Source: CAWFLT01 sp963816795 (GTDB taxonomy: Bacteria; Acidobacteriota; Vicinamibacteria; Vicinamibacterales; SCN-69-37). From it: DNA of 64,000 bases. The translations under genes were made by a program, and so were the position numbers. The stretch is taken from NCBI GenBank assembly GCA_963816795.1, contig CAWFLT010000012.1, positions 124,001-188,000 on the forward strand. The letters are read 5' to 3'. Position 1 is the stretch's first letter. Each line of letters begins with the position of its first letter. Below the pieces are notes generated by a model. That model made no database searches, was not told the origin of the DNA, and saw only the letters and a program-made list of their open reading frames with translations. Shown here one piece after another: positions 39,819-48,961 of the stretch.

Positions 39819-40233
39819 ATGAAGAAGCTCATCACGATGGCTGCGACGCTCGCGTTCGCGGCGAGCACGCTGATCGCGGCTCAGCAGGCCGAAGCGCCCA
39901 AGCAGGAAGCGAAGCCCGACGCCAAGGCCGCGACCGGCGTCGCAGGCAAATGGGTGCTGAGCATGGAAACGCCCAACGGCACGATGAACCCGGGGTTGGA
40001 CCTGAAGGTCGACGGCAAGAAAGTCACCGGCACGCTGACGAGTCCCCAAGGGGAAGTCGCCGTCGCCGGCGAGTTCGCCGACAGCAAGCTCGCGCTTGAC
40101 CGCGTCGTTCCAGGGCAACGGCGGCGAGATGACGCTGACCTTCGCCGGCACGCTCAAAGCCGATGGCACGATGGCCGGCACGATGGCCTTCCCGCAGGGC
40201 GAGATTCCCTGGACGGCGGCCAGACCCAAGTAA
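39819..40233 (+). CDS. Small exported protein, paralogue of the next gene (frameshift near 40100)
   Basis: ATG 39819 follows GAGGGAGA. A signal peptide (ITMAATLAFAASTLIAAQQ) is followed by a linker rich in Lys/Ala and a beta-rich domain: GKWVLSMETPNGTMNPGLDL, KVTGTLTSPQGEVAVAGEFA and, after a one-base shift, GNGGEMTLTFAGTLKADGTM with end GEIPWTAARPK. The repeated GKW...KVTG...G pattern suggests a small antiparallel barrel, similar to exported acidobacterial proteins of unknown function. The 40252 gene has the same layout. Confidence 0.7.
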
Positions 40234-40251
40234 GAACGAGGAAGACAATCC

Positions 40252-40641
40252 ATGCGTAAAGTGTTGAATGCTGCGCTGCTGGTCGCACTCGCGTTGACGA
40301 CCGTCGCGGCGCAGACGACGAAGCCCGCAGCCGTGACGATCACCGGCAAGTGGACGGTCTCGCTCCAGACCGACGCGTTCACGTCGACGCCGACCGTCGA
40401 GTTCAAGTCGCAGGAGGGCGAGAAGATGACCGGCGTCTATACCGGCCGCTACGGCTCGTATCCGTTCGAAGGCAAGCTGAAGGAGCGCGCGCTCGAGTTC
40501 TCGTTCAAGATGTCCGCCGAGGGCACCGATGTCGAGATGTGGTTTGCGGGCGAGGTCGCGGCGGATGCGCAATCGATGAAAGGCCGCGCGACGCTCACCG
40601 GGCTCGGCGACGCGACGTGGACCGCGACGCGCGCCAAGTAA
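40252..40641 (+). CDS. Small exported beta-rich protein
   Basis: A 129-residue intact protein preceded by GAGGAAG. Signal peptide (VLNAALLVALALTTVAAQ), then ITGKWTVSLQTDAFTSTPTV, GEKMTGVYTGRYGSYPFEGK, LEFSFKMSAEGTDVEMWFAG and a C-terminal TWTATRAK that parallels IPWTAARPK in the upstream gene. The two are tandem paralogues, probably one operon. No function is known. Confidence 0.75.
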   Translation: MRKVLNAALLVALALTTVAAQTTKPAAVTITGKWTVSLQTDAFTSTPTVEFKSQEGEKMTGVYTGRYGSYPFEGKLKERALEFSFKMSAEGTDVEMWFAGEVAADAQSMKGRATLTGLGDATWTATRAK

Positions 40642-40660
40642 CAAGATCTTCGCTACAGAA

Positions 40661-40739
40661 CACGGGCGCACGGGGACACGGAGCACAGGGTTTTCAATCC
40701 GAACTCCGTGATCTCCGTGCCGCTCCGTGGCCCCGTGCA
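40661..40739. repeat. Facing CACGGGG / CCCCGTG arrays between convergent genes
   Basis: CACGGGCGCACGGGGACACG and GAGCACAGGG face CTCCGTGATCTCCGTGCC and GGCCCCGTGC. It is the same unit family as the outer arms at 23.25 kb and sits 20 bases after one stop codon and 25 bases before the converging one. Confidence 0.85.
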
Positions 40740-40763
40740 GAAGCCGGAGTCTGGTTGCGAACC

Positions 40764-41759
40764 TCAGCTCCTGACTTCGACCTTCTCACTTGATCGCGTG
40801 AGCAGCCTCGCCGCCAGCACGGCCCAGACGGCGGCACGCAGGCGGCGGCGATCGTGTCGCGCGATGCCGCCGCGCCAGAAGCCGCCCTCGATGACCTGGC
40901 AGCCGTCGGGAATCGTCCCGAGCGGCAGCGGCAGCTTGTCCTCGCTGGCGTAGCGCTCGAGCACGTCTCCGGGCGGCGGCTCGACATTGACGACGACCGC
41001 ATCGATGGGCCGGCCGATCGCCGCGCTCAGGCGGGCAATCGCGTCGCCGGCGGTGAACCCGGCCATGCCCCGCCCTTCGGTCAGCAGATTCGCCACGTAG
41101 ATCACCGGCCCGTCCACCGCCGCCAGCGCCTCCCGGCAGCCATCGACCAGAAAGATCGGCAGCAGACTGGTGAAATAGCTGCCAGGCCCGATCACCACGG
41201 CGTCGAGCGAACGGATCGCGTTGGCGACTTTTGGATGGATCGAGACTGGCGGATCGAGCCAGAGCCGGCCGATCGCGCGGCCGCCGGCCTGGCCGCGATC
41301 GACTTCCGACTCGCCGCGCGTCGACCAGCCATCGGACGATTCTGCGCAGATGGTCGAGCGCTCGACGGTGATCGGCCACACGTGGCCGCGGCAGCCCAGC
41401 AGCCCGCGCAGGCCGTCAACCGCCGCAATGAAGTCGCCGGTGTACTGCTCCATCATCGAGAGCAGCAGGTTCCCGCCGGTGTGACCTGCGAGGCGCCCGT
41501 GCTCCAGCATCGGCAGCCGCGCCAGCAGGATCTTCCGGGCCTCACGTTCGTTGCGCGCCAGCGTCAGCGCGCACTTGAGCACGTCGCCGGGCGGCAGGAC
41601 GCCCAGTTCGTCCCGCAACTGGCCCGACGACCCGCCGCTGTCGAACATCGTGACGATGGCATGCAGATCGAGCCAGGGCACGCTCTTCAGCCCGCCGAGC
41701 AGGCTCGGGAGGCCGGTGCCACCGCCGAAGCAGCCGACTTTCAGTTCTCGGAGACGCAC
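40764..41759 (-). CDS. yvcK: YvcK-type gluconeogenesis factor (CofD-like)
   Basis: A 331-residue protein with the YvcK/CofD-like glycine-rich opening KVGCFGGGTGLPSLLGGLKS, then VTMFDSGGSSGQLRDELGVL, GGNLLLSMMEQYTGDFIAAV and DAVVIGPGSYFTSLLPIFLV, all hallmark blocks. In Bacillus YvcK is needed on gluconeogenic carbon and for peptidoglycan synthesis localisation, and binds UDP-sugars. The start is GTG 41759. Mildly shorter internal region between residues 130 and 165 than in Firmicutes members. Intact. Confidence 0.93.
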   Translation of the reverse strand: MRLRELKVGCFGGGTGLPSLLGGLKSVPWLDLHAIVTMFDSGGSSGQLRDELGVLPPGDVLKCALTLARNEREARKILLARLPMLEHGRLAGHTGGNLLLSMMEQYTGDFIAAVDGLRGLLGCRGHVWPITVERSTICAESSDGWSTRGESEVDRGQAGGRAIGRLWLDPPVSIHPKVANAIRSLDAVVIGPGSYFTSLLPIFLVDGCREALAAVDGPVIYVANLLTEGRGMAGFTAGDAIARLSAAIGRPIDAVVVNVEPPPGDVLERYASEDKLPLPLGTIPDGCQVIEGGFWRGGIARHDRRRLRAAVWAVLAARLLTRSSEKVEVRS

Positions 41760-41822
41760 GTGCTAGGTATTGCTAAGACGGCGCGCTTGGCAGCAAGGTG
41801 CGACAACAGTGACGCAAGAGCG

Positions 41823-41880
41823 GCGCGGGGGCCCCACCCCCCGCGCTCGGGCCGCGCGCCGCGTTGCGGCGCGCGGGTGT
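41823..41880. repeat. GGGGCCCC-core element
   Basis: GCGCGGGGGCCCCACCCCCC (first hairpin) followed by GCGCTCGGGCCGCGCGCCGC-GTT-GCGGCGCGCGGG (second hairpin). Sits between divergently transcribed genes. Confidence 0.75.
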
Positions 41881-41893
41881 CACGCTGCACACA

Positions 41894-41899
41894 GATAAT
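41894..41899 (+). promoter_or_regulatory. -10-like GATAAT before the hypothetical gene at 41.9 kb
   Basis: GATAAT ends eight bases before ATG 41908, adding support for that start over ATG 41900. Confidence 0.4.
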
Positions 41900-41907
41900 A
41901 TGAACGC

Positions 41908-42606
41908 ATGGGTGAGTTGGTCCTGTCGGCGCGCGTCGCGCCGGGCGTTCGAGCGGCTGGCGAGCGACAGCCGGCGCGTGTTCGGCCCGCGGTTCCTTTC
42001 GCTCCTGGCCTACAGCCCGCAGCATAGCCTCCTCTTCGCGGCGGAGATCGCGCCGGCGGATCTCGAGGCGCTCGGCAGCCTGGCCGAGACCTGGCAACAT
42101 GACGGCCTCGAGATTCCGCTGTTGATGACGCCCGGGGAGTTTCAGCGATCCCTCGACGCCTTCCCGCTCGAGTACCAGGCCATCGTCGATCGTCACGTGC
42201 GTATCGACGGCGAGGATCTGATCGCCACGGTCGAGGTCAGCCGCGACGATCTGCGGCGCGCGTGCGAAGTGCAGGCGAAAGCGCACCTCATCCACATCCG
42301 CCAGGGGTGGATGAAGGCGGGCGGCCACGCCGACGAGCAGGCAGAGCTGCTCGAGCGTTCGGCGCTGCCGCTGCGGGCGCTGCTGACCAACATCGCCCGG
42401 CTGACCGGTACTCCCGCTCCCGATACGGCGGCGCTCGCCGCCGCGCGCGCACACCCTGTTCGGCGTGCCCGCCGCTCTGATCGCCGCGATTCTGGCCCTC
42501 GAACAGGAGCCGGAGCGCAGCCGCCACCATGTCGCGCAGCTGCGCTGAGTACCTCGCCGCGGCCGGACAGATCTGGTCGACCGTCGATCAGTGGCGCGCG
42601 AAATGA
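41908..42606 (+). CDS. Hypothetical protein, nucleotidyltransferase-like plus helical domain (frameshifted)
   Basis: About 230 residues. ATG 41908 begins MGELVLSARVAP; a one-base shift then gives ERLASDSRRVFGPRFLSLLA, FAAEIAPADLEALGSLAETW, LLMTPGEFQRSLDAFPLEYQ and DDLRRACEVQAKAHLIHIRQ. Two more breaks near 42450 and 42540 lead to LFGVPAALIAAILALEQEPE and EYLAAAGQIWSTVDQWRAK. The layout, a small alpha/beta domain followed by helices, resembles nucleotidyltransferase/HEPN-like proteins seen in acidobacteria, but no catalytic GSxxxxxxD motif is apparent. It overlaps the TPM gene start by four bases. Confidence 0.55.
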
Positions 42607-43432
42607 GGCTGCGCATGGCCGGCCTCGGCACGGGGCCTCGCGATCGTCATCGGGGTGGCGCTGGCACTCGCCACGGTCACCGCGCCTGCCGTCGCGCAAT
42701 CGCTGCCCGTCGCTCACCAAGCCGGTGAATGACCTGGCCGGCGTCATCGACCCCGCCAGCGCGCAGGAGCTCGAGCGCCGCATCACGGCGCTGCAACAGA
42801 AGACCACGGACGCGGTCGTCGTGGCGACCGTCAAGACGTTTGCGCCCTTCGGATCGATCGAGGAGTACGCGGTCAAGCTCTTCGAACGCGCCGGAATCGG
42901 CGATCGCAGCAAGGACAACGGCGTCCTCATTCTCGTCGCGGTCGAAGAACGGCGCGTCCGGATCGAGGTGGGCTACGGGCTCGAAGAGACCATCACCGAC
43001 GGCTTTTCAGGCGACACGATTCGTCAGGACTTGCTCCCGGAGTTCCGCAACGGCCGCTACGGCCCCGGTCTGGTCAACGGCGCCTCGCGAATCATTCACC
43101 GGATCGCCGAGTTCCGCGGCGTGACGCTGACGGATGTGCCGGCGCCCGAAGCTCGCGCCGCGCGTTCGGCGGATCGGGAAGCGAGTTTCGAGCGGGTCAT
43201 CGTCGGAATCGTCGCCGTCATCATCATCATGAGCATCATCCGGAAGATGGGTGGACGCTCGCGCGGGATCCGGCCGGGGCGCCGCCGCGGTTCGTGGAGC
43301 GGGTGGTCCGGCGGCGTCGGCGGCTTCGGTGGATTTGGCGGCGGCAGTTTCGGTGGCGGCTTCGGTGGCGGTGGGTTTGGTGGCTTCGGTGGCGGCAGCA
43401 GTGGCGGCGGTGGCGCCTCGGGCCGTTGGTGA
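42603..43432 (+). CDS. TPM domain protein, exported and membrane-anchored (frameshifts near 42635 and 42712)
   Basis: About 275 residues. After a signal peptide (GVALALATVTAPAVAQS) the TPM domain reads VNDLAGVIDPASAQELERRI, VVVATVKTFAPFGSIEEYAV, NGVLILVAVEERRVRIEVGY, GLEETITDGFSGDTI. One transmembrane helix (VIVGIVAVIIIMSIIRKMGG) follows, then a tail of about 50 residues of Gly with Phe/Ser (GFGGFGGGSFGGG), usual for this YgcG-like family. TPM-domain genes commonly stand beside lemA, as here. The family's role is probably envelope-related; one plant member (TLP18.3) is a phosphatase. Confidence 0.88.
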
Positions 43433-43435
43433 ACC

Positions 43436-43493
43436 TCATTGCGCCATTGCCCCATTGCCGCATTGCCTCATTGCCCCATTGCCTCATTGCCCT
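43436..43493. repeat. One-armed CCATTGCC array
   Basis: Seven near-tandem copies of CATTGCCC/CATTGCCG follow the TPM stop codon by four bases. Unlike the copies at 1.2 and 60.9 kb there is no facing arm, so this copy cannot form the hairpin. Confidence 0.85.
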
Positions 43494-43517
43494 TAGAGTG
43501 AGAGTCAGGAGTGATTC

Positions 43518-44092
43518 ATGGCGCGCATGCGCGGGGTGCTGATCGTCGTCGTGCTGATCGTGGTCGCGGGCCTGATTGGCGGCTGTTCGTACAACCGATT
43601 CACGACGCAGGACGAAGCCGTCAAGGGCCAGTGGGCGCAGGTCGAGAACCAGCTGCAGCGGCGGAGCGATCTGATCCCGAATCTCGTCGAGACGGTGAAA
43701 GGGTTCGCGCAGCAGGAACGCGACGTCTTCCAGGCCGTCGCCGACGCGCGCGCCAAGATGGCCGGCGCGCAGACGCCGAGCGACAAGATCGAGGCGGCCA
43801 ACCAGGAGTCGAGTGCGCTCGCTCGGCTCCTCGTGGTCGTCGAGAACTATCCGCAGCTCAAGTCCGACGCCAACTTCGCCCGCTTGATGGATGAGCTCGC
43901 GGGCACCGAGAACCGGCTGGCCACCGAGCGCATGCGCTACAACGAGCGAGGTGCAGGACGTTCAACACGATGGTGCGCCGCTTCCCGGGCAATCTGGTGG
44001 CGGGGATGTTCGGCTTCAAAGAAGGCCCGTACTTCGAGCCGCCTCCGGAAGCGAAGGTGGCCCCGAAGGTGGACTTCAAACGGGACAAGTAG
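43518..44092 (+). CDS. lemA: LemA family protein (frameshift near 43950)
   Basis: About 190 residues. A lipoprotein-like or anchored N-terminus (VLIVVVLIVVAGLIGGCSYN) leads into the LemA helical bundle: EAVKGQWAQVENQLQRRSDL, IPNLVETVKGFAQQERDVFQ, NYPQLKSDANFARLMDELAG, TENRLATERMRYNE. A one-base shift then gives VQDFNTMVRRFPGNLVAGMF and the C-terminal PPPEAKVAPKVDF. The Cys in GGCSYN fits a lipobox. CAGGAGTGA is a good Shine-Dalgarno sequence. Neighbouring TPM gene supports the call. Confidence 0.9.
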
Positions 44093-44099
44093 CCGCTGG

Positions 44100-44601
44100 A
44101 TGCCTGCCCGCGAGATGCTGCTGGCCGAGTTCGACCATGAGATGGCCATGACCCGCCACGTGCTGGAGCGCGTTCCGGAGAGCGGCCTGGCGTGGCGGCC
44201 GCACGAGAAGAGCTTCACCCTCGCCGGTCTGGCGACACATCTCGCGCACCTTCCACACTGGGGCACGCGTATTCTCGAACAGCCGTCGTATGACCTGGCC
44301 ACCGCATCGCCGGCGCGACCGCCAGAGCTGCCGGCCACGCACAGACGTGCTCGACACCTTCGATCGTCACGTCACCGAGGTGCGCCGCGCGCTGGTCGCG
44401 ACGAGCGATGCCGAGCTCGCCGCACCGTGGTCGCTGAAACGCGGCGCGCAGCTCGTCATGTCGCTCCCGCGCATCGTCGCCTTCAGGCGGTTCCTGCTGC
44501 ATCACGTCATCCATCACCGCGGCCAACTGACCGTGTACTTGAGGCTCCAGAACGTGCCCCTGCCTCCGCTCTACGGACCCACGGCCGACGAACGCATGTG
44601 A
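44100..44601 (+). CDS. DinB family protein (frameshift near 44345)
   Basis: About 166 residues: MPAREMLLAEFDHEMAMTRH, VLERVPESGLAWRPHEKSFT and LAGLATHLAHLPHWGTRIL, with metal-ligand His residues in the DinB four-helix-bundle pattern (H14 region, HLAHLP, and late HHVIHHRGQL). A one-base shift near 44345 restores DVLDTFDRHVTEVRRALVA. Members are metal-dependent thiol transferases or of unknown function (YfiT/DinB superfamily). Starts seven bases after lemA and overlaps the next gene by four bases. Confidence 0.88.
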
Positions 44602-46078
44602 GGGGCTGGATCGGCTGGCCGCTCGCGGCACTGCTGTTCGCACTCCTGGCCACCGCCAACGCCGGCGGCTATCGCTACGGCGCGTCGGATCAGGCGTTCT
44701 ATGCCCCGGCGCTCGCCCTCGCCTCGGATCCGTCGCTCTTTCCGCGCGATGCGATGGTGCTGGCGCCGCAGATGCGGGTCTGGTTCGGGGACGATCTCTA
44801 CGGCGCGCTCGCGCGGATGTCGGGGTGGGATCAGCCCGCGCTGTTCCTGCTGATCCAGGTCGTCACCCTCGCGGTACTCGTTGCTGGTGGCGTACTGGCT
44901 CATGCGCGCGTTCGGGGCCTCCTGGTTGGCGACCGGCGCGTTCCTCGCGCTGCTGACGCTGCGACATCGCATCGCGAGGACCGGCGCCAACTCGATCGAA
45001 GGCTACATGCATCCCCGAATGCTGGCCTTCGGCCTGGGCCTGTGCGCGCTCGCGTTCATCGTGCGGAGAAGCGCCTGGCCGGCGGTCGGGCTCCTGCTGG
45101 CGGCCGGACTGGCCCACCCGACGACAGCGGGTTGGTTCGTGATCGTGGCCGCCGCGGCGGTCGCCGCGACGAGGGTGCCGACGCGATGGATGGCCGCAAC
45201 GGTCATCGGGGCGGGCACCGTCGTGACGGTCCTGCTCGTCGGTCCGATGGCCGGAGTCTTGCCAGTGATGGACCCGGAATGGCTGGCGGTGCTGGCCGAG
45301 AAGGACTACCTCTTCCCCGCCGCGTGGCCGCCGTACGCCTGGGTCATCAATCTGGCGTACATCGCGGTCATCGCGCTCGTCTTCCGGGCCCGACAACGCG
45401 CCGGCGTCGCCGCGGCAGGAGAGCGCGGCCTCGTGGCCGGCCTGGTCGTGCTCGTGCTGATCTTCTGGGTCTCGGTGCCGTTGACGATGGCCCGGGTGGC
45501 GCTGGCCGTGCAACTGCAGGTTCCTCGCGTCTTCTGGATCCTCGATGCGGTCGCCCTGGCGTATCTCGCCTGGTGGCTGATCGACGCGCTCGCCACGTCC
45601 CAGACGGCCGCGGATGGCGCTGGCCATCGCCCTCGCCTGCGTCGCCCTCTCCGCCACCAGGGCGTACTACGTCCTGCCGCCTGGAGACGGGCCGGCCGCT
45701 CGTTCAATACGACCTGCCAGCCGGCGAGTGGACGGCGGCGATGAATTGGTTACGGGCCGCAGCCCGTCAACTGGCACGTGCTGGCTGATCCGGGTCATGC
45801 CTGGAAGTACGGGTCGAGCGTTCGCGTCGCCGCCAGGCGCGACACGTTCCTCGAGAGCGGCAAGGACAGCTCGATGGCGATGTACGATCGCGATCTGGCG
45901 CGGCGGGTCCGTGCGCGAACGGTGGCGCTCGCGGGGTTCGACACGATGACGACCGATGACGTCCGCCAGCTGGACACGCCAATTCGACGTGGACGTGTTC
46001 GTCGCCGACCTGAGCCGTCCTTTCGATTTGCCCGTGCTCTATCGCAACCGGCAGTTCGCGATTTACGACCTTCGATGA
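44598..46078 (+). CDS. Hypothetical multi-TM membrane protein (several frameshifts)
   Basis: About 490 residues with roughly eight to ten hydrophobic segments. It begins (GTG 44598) MRGWIGWPLAALLFALLATA, NAGGYRYGASDQAFYAPALA, then RTGANSIEGYMHPRMLAFGL, WPAVGLLLAAGLAHPTTAGW, VLIFWVSVPLTMARVALAVQ, and a soluble C-terminus (RPFDLPVLYRNRQFAIYDLR). Breaks lie near 44880, 45612, 45685, 45760 and 45985. The SDQAFY...MHPR pattern resembles membrane proteins of the glycosyltransferase-like/DUF6798 sort, but I am not certain of the family. Overlaps the genes on both sides by four bases, so it is translationally coupled to them. Confidence 0.65.
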
Positions 46079-47096
46079 TCGACACCACGCCCCAACTCGC
46101 AACGTCCACCGCCGAGCCGTTCATTCCTCGCGCGTGGCTTCGCAACGGCCACGCGATGACGGTCTTCGCCTGGGGCCGCAAGCGGCAGTTTCCGGCGCTG
46201 CCGGCGCCGGAATCGCGTCTGTTTCGCGTCGCGGCAGACTCGCAAGTCATGGCGCGCTGCTACTGGCAACCGGAGCGCGCGTCGCGCCCGGCCGTCGTCG
46301 TCCTGCACGGCCTCGAAGGATCGAGCGAGGCGCACTACATGCGCGGCATCGCCGACAAGGCCTGGCGGCGCGGATGGAGCGCGGTCCTCCTCAACCAGCG
46401 CAACTGCGGCGGCACCGAATACCTCACACCTGGCCTCTATCACTCAGGGCTGACGGCAGACCCGCGCGCGGTGATCCGCGAACTGGCCGAAGTCGACCGG
46501 CCTCACTCGAGTCGGGATCGTCGGCTACTCGCTCGGTGGGAATCTTGCCGTGAAATTGGCCGGCGAGCTTGGCGACCGCCCGGACCTTCCCGTCCTCGCG
46601 GTGACGGCGGTCAGCCCGACCATCGATCTCGAGCGATGCGTTCACGCGATCGAGCGGCGGTCCAACTATCCCTATCAGTGGAACTTCGTGCGGAACCTTC
46701 GCAACCGGATGCGACGCAAGGCCGGTGCCTGGCCGGGCGCCTTCGACCTCGCGCCGCTCGGTGGCGTCTGGACGATTCGGCGATTCGACGACGTCTACAC
46801 GGCGCCGTACCATGGCTTCCAGGGCGCCTCGCACTACTATCGCGAGGCGAGCGCGCTCCGCGTCGCCGAACGCATTCGCCTTCCGGTCCTGATTCTCACC
46901 GCGGCGGACGATCCGTTCGTGCCACCTGAACAGTTCCGCGAGTCCGAGCTTCGGACCAATCCACACGTCACCGTCCGCATCGAGACGCACGGCGGCCACT
47001 GCGGCTTCGTCGGAGACACGCGCGGATGGGCGCGATGACGGCTACTGGGCGGAGTCGACGGCGATCGCGTTTCTCGCGCAGTTCATCGAGCGCTGA
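46075..47096 (+). CDS. YheT-like alpha/beta hydrolase (frameshifts near 46505 and 47028)
   Basis: About 340 residues. It carries FIPRAWLRNGHAMTVFAW, the hallmark opening of the YheT/EMB8 hydrolase family, then VVVLHGLEGSSEAHYMRGIA (oxyanion hole), AVLLNQRNCGGTEY and, after a one-base shift, VGIVGYSLGGNLAVKLAGEL (nucleophile elbow GYSLGG). LILTAADDPFVPPEQF supplies the acid and ETHGGHCGFVG the catalytic His. The second break near 47028 restores the final helix FLAQFIER. ATGA overlap with the upstream membrane protein; 3' overlap of 14 bases with the convergent DUF72 gene. Confidence 0.9.
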
Positions 47097-47802
47097 GACC
47101 GCGGCTCGCGAGGATCTCCAGAAACGCCCTGGCGAACTCGGGCCCTTTCCCTTCGTCTTCGTGCTTGAAGTAGACGAAGACCTCCTGCCAGTCGCCGCCG
47201 TGATCGGCGATCACGTTCGCCCACTTCTCGAGATCGGCGGGCGTGTATCCCTCGTCGCGCAGGCGGAAATAGGCGTGCGGCGCCGTCACTCGCACCGGGG
47301 TCGTCTTGTCGCCGAAGTCCGCGATACAAAGCGCGACCTGACGGCTGGCGAGCAGACCGAAGACCTCGTCGGTCAGCCACGAGTCGTTGCGGAACTCGAA
47401 GGCGGCACGAACGTCGCCGGGGATGACCGCGAGAAACTCTTCGAGGCGCCGCGGATCCGCTTTGAAATTTGGCGGCAGCTGGAACAGCAGCGGCCCCAGG
47501 TGCGCGCCGAGGACGCGCGCGCTCTCGCAGAAGAACCGGACGTGGTCCTGGCAGTCTTTCAGGCGCTGGATGTGGGTGATGCGCTGTGGCGCCTTGAGCG
47601 CGTAGCTGAAAGCGGCTGGCGCCTGCTTCAACCAGCCTTCCGTCGTCTTCGGCGTCGGCATCCGATAGAACGTGTAGTTGATCTCGACGGTCGTGAAGAC
47701 GTTCGCGTAGAACGGAAACATCGCCTTCGTCGCGAGGTCGGGCGGATAGAACGTGCCCCGCCACTCCGGATAGTTGTAGCCCGAGGTGCCGACGTGAATC
47801 AT
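47083..47802 (-). CDS. DUF72 family protein
   Basis: A 239-residue protein of the DUF72 (YecE) TIM-barrel family. It begins MIHVGTSGYNYPEWRGTFYP and has YANVFTTVEINYTFYRMPTP, FSYALKAPQRITHIQRLKD, LGPLLFQLPPNFKADPRRLE and AFEFRNDSWLTDEVFGLL, with the late YFRLRDEGYTPADLEKWA. All conserved blocks are in order. The function is unknown. Intact. Confidence 0.93.
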   Translation of the reverse strand: MIHVGTSGYNYPEWRGTFYPPDLATKAMFPFYANVFTTVEINYTFYRMPTPKTTEGWLKQAPAAFSYALKAPQRITHIQRLKDCQDHVRFFCESARVLGAHLGPLLFQLPPNFKADPRRLEEFLAVIPGDVRAAFEFRNDSWLTDEVFGLLASRQVALCIADFGDKTTPVRVTAPHAYFRLRDEGYTPADLEKWANVIADHGGDWQEVFVYFKHEDEGKGPEFARAFLEILASRGLSAR

Positions 47803-47845
47803 GCGTCCCCAGCGATCCTCGCGGTTCAGGACCCGCGCGTCACCG

Positions 47846-48961
47846 CTACACTCGCTTGCTGGACCGAAAGGCCGCCAACGCCAGCACGACGGTGCCCCAG
47901 GCAAACAACGCGGCGATCTGCGGCCACAAGACGTCCAGACCCACGCCCTTGAGAAAGATGCCGCGGACGATCACCAGAAAGTACCGCAGCGGGATGATCG
48001 TCGTCACCCATTGAATCACGGTGGGCATGTTCTCGATCGGGAAAATGAATCCCGAGAGGTAGATCATCGGCACCAGGAAGAAGAACGTGGACGTCATCAT
48101 GGCCTGCTGCTGCGTCGTTGAGATCGTCGACACGAACAGACCCAGGCCAAGTGTGCACAGCAGGTACGCCCCGCTGCCAAGAAGCAGAGTGCCAAAGCTG
48201 CCTCGAAACGGCACTTCAAACCAGTAGACCGCGACCGCGGTGACCAGCAGGACGTCGATGAAGCCGACGATCGTGTACGGCAGCATCTTACCGAGGATCA
48301 GCTCCCACCGGCCCAGCGGGGTGACATTCAATTGCTCGAGCGTACCCAGTTCGCGCTCCCGCACGATGGCCATCGACGACAGGTTGGCCGTGATCACGAG
48401 CAAGAGCAGCGCCAGGACGCCAGGCACCATGAAGTCCTTGCTTTGCAGCTGGGGGTTGAACCACACGCGGACGCGGGCGTCGATGCCGCCCGACGACGCA
48501 CGCCGCTCGGCGGTCAACGCCCGGTTGAAGTCGTTGATCAGTCCAGTCGCGTACGACAGCGCGACGCCAGAGGAGTTGGCGTCAGTGCCATCGGCCAGGA
48601 TCTGCACCTGCCGTTGGCTGGGATCGCTGCCCCGCTCGATCGCGGTCTGGAAGCCGCGCGGGATCACGATGGCCAGCCAGGCGCGGCCGGTCGCGAGATC
48701 GCGATCCACCGCCCGCGGGTCCGCCTCGACGGCCATGATCTTGAAGTACGGCGACGCGCTGAATCGTCCAGTCAGTTCCCGGCTGCGGTCACTGTGGTCG
48801 CCGTCGACGACGACGATGGGAACGTGGTGGACGTCAGTGGTCGCCGCATACCCAAGCAAGGTGAGCTGCAGAATCGGGGCGACGATGATCAGGCCGATGA
48901 GCCTCGGCGTCTGCCGAAGCTCCAGGAATTCCTTCAGGACCAGGGCGCGGATGCGGCTCAT
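47846..48961 (-). CDS. ABC-2 type permease, second subunit of efflux system (YbhR-like)
   Basis: A 371-residue membrane protein. It opens MSRIRALVLKEFLELRQTPR with one TM helix, a large periplasmic domain (residues ~45-170) and five C-terminal TM segments. ABC-2 permease motifs include SSMAIVRERELGTLEQLNVT, PLGRWELILGKMLPYTIVGF and LGLFVSTISTTQQQAMM, ending with IIPLRYFLVIVRGIFLKGVG. This is the YbhR/YbhS type. It overlaps the upstream permease gene by four bases and is last in the seven-gene efflux operon. Intact. Confidence 0.92.
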   Translation of the reverse strand: MSRIRALVLKEFLELRQTPRLIGLIIVAPILQLTLLGYAATTDVHHVPIVVVDGDHSDRSRELTGRFSASPYFKIMAVEADPRAVDRDLATGRAWLAIVIPRGFQTAIERGSDPSQRQVQILADGTDANSSGVALSYATGLINDFNRALTAERRASSGGIDARVRVWFNPQLQSKDFMVPGVLALLLLVITANLSSMAIVRERELGTLEQLNVTPLGRWELILGKMLPYTIVGFIDVLLVTAVAVYWFEVPFRGSFGTLLLGSGAYLLCTLGLGLFVSTISTTQQQAMMTSTFFFLVPMIYLSGFIFPIENMPTVIQWVTTIIPLRYFLVIVRGIFLKGVGLDVLWPQIAALFAWGTVVLALAAFRSSKRV

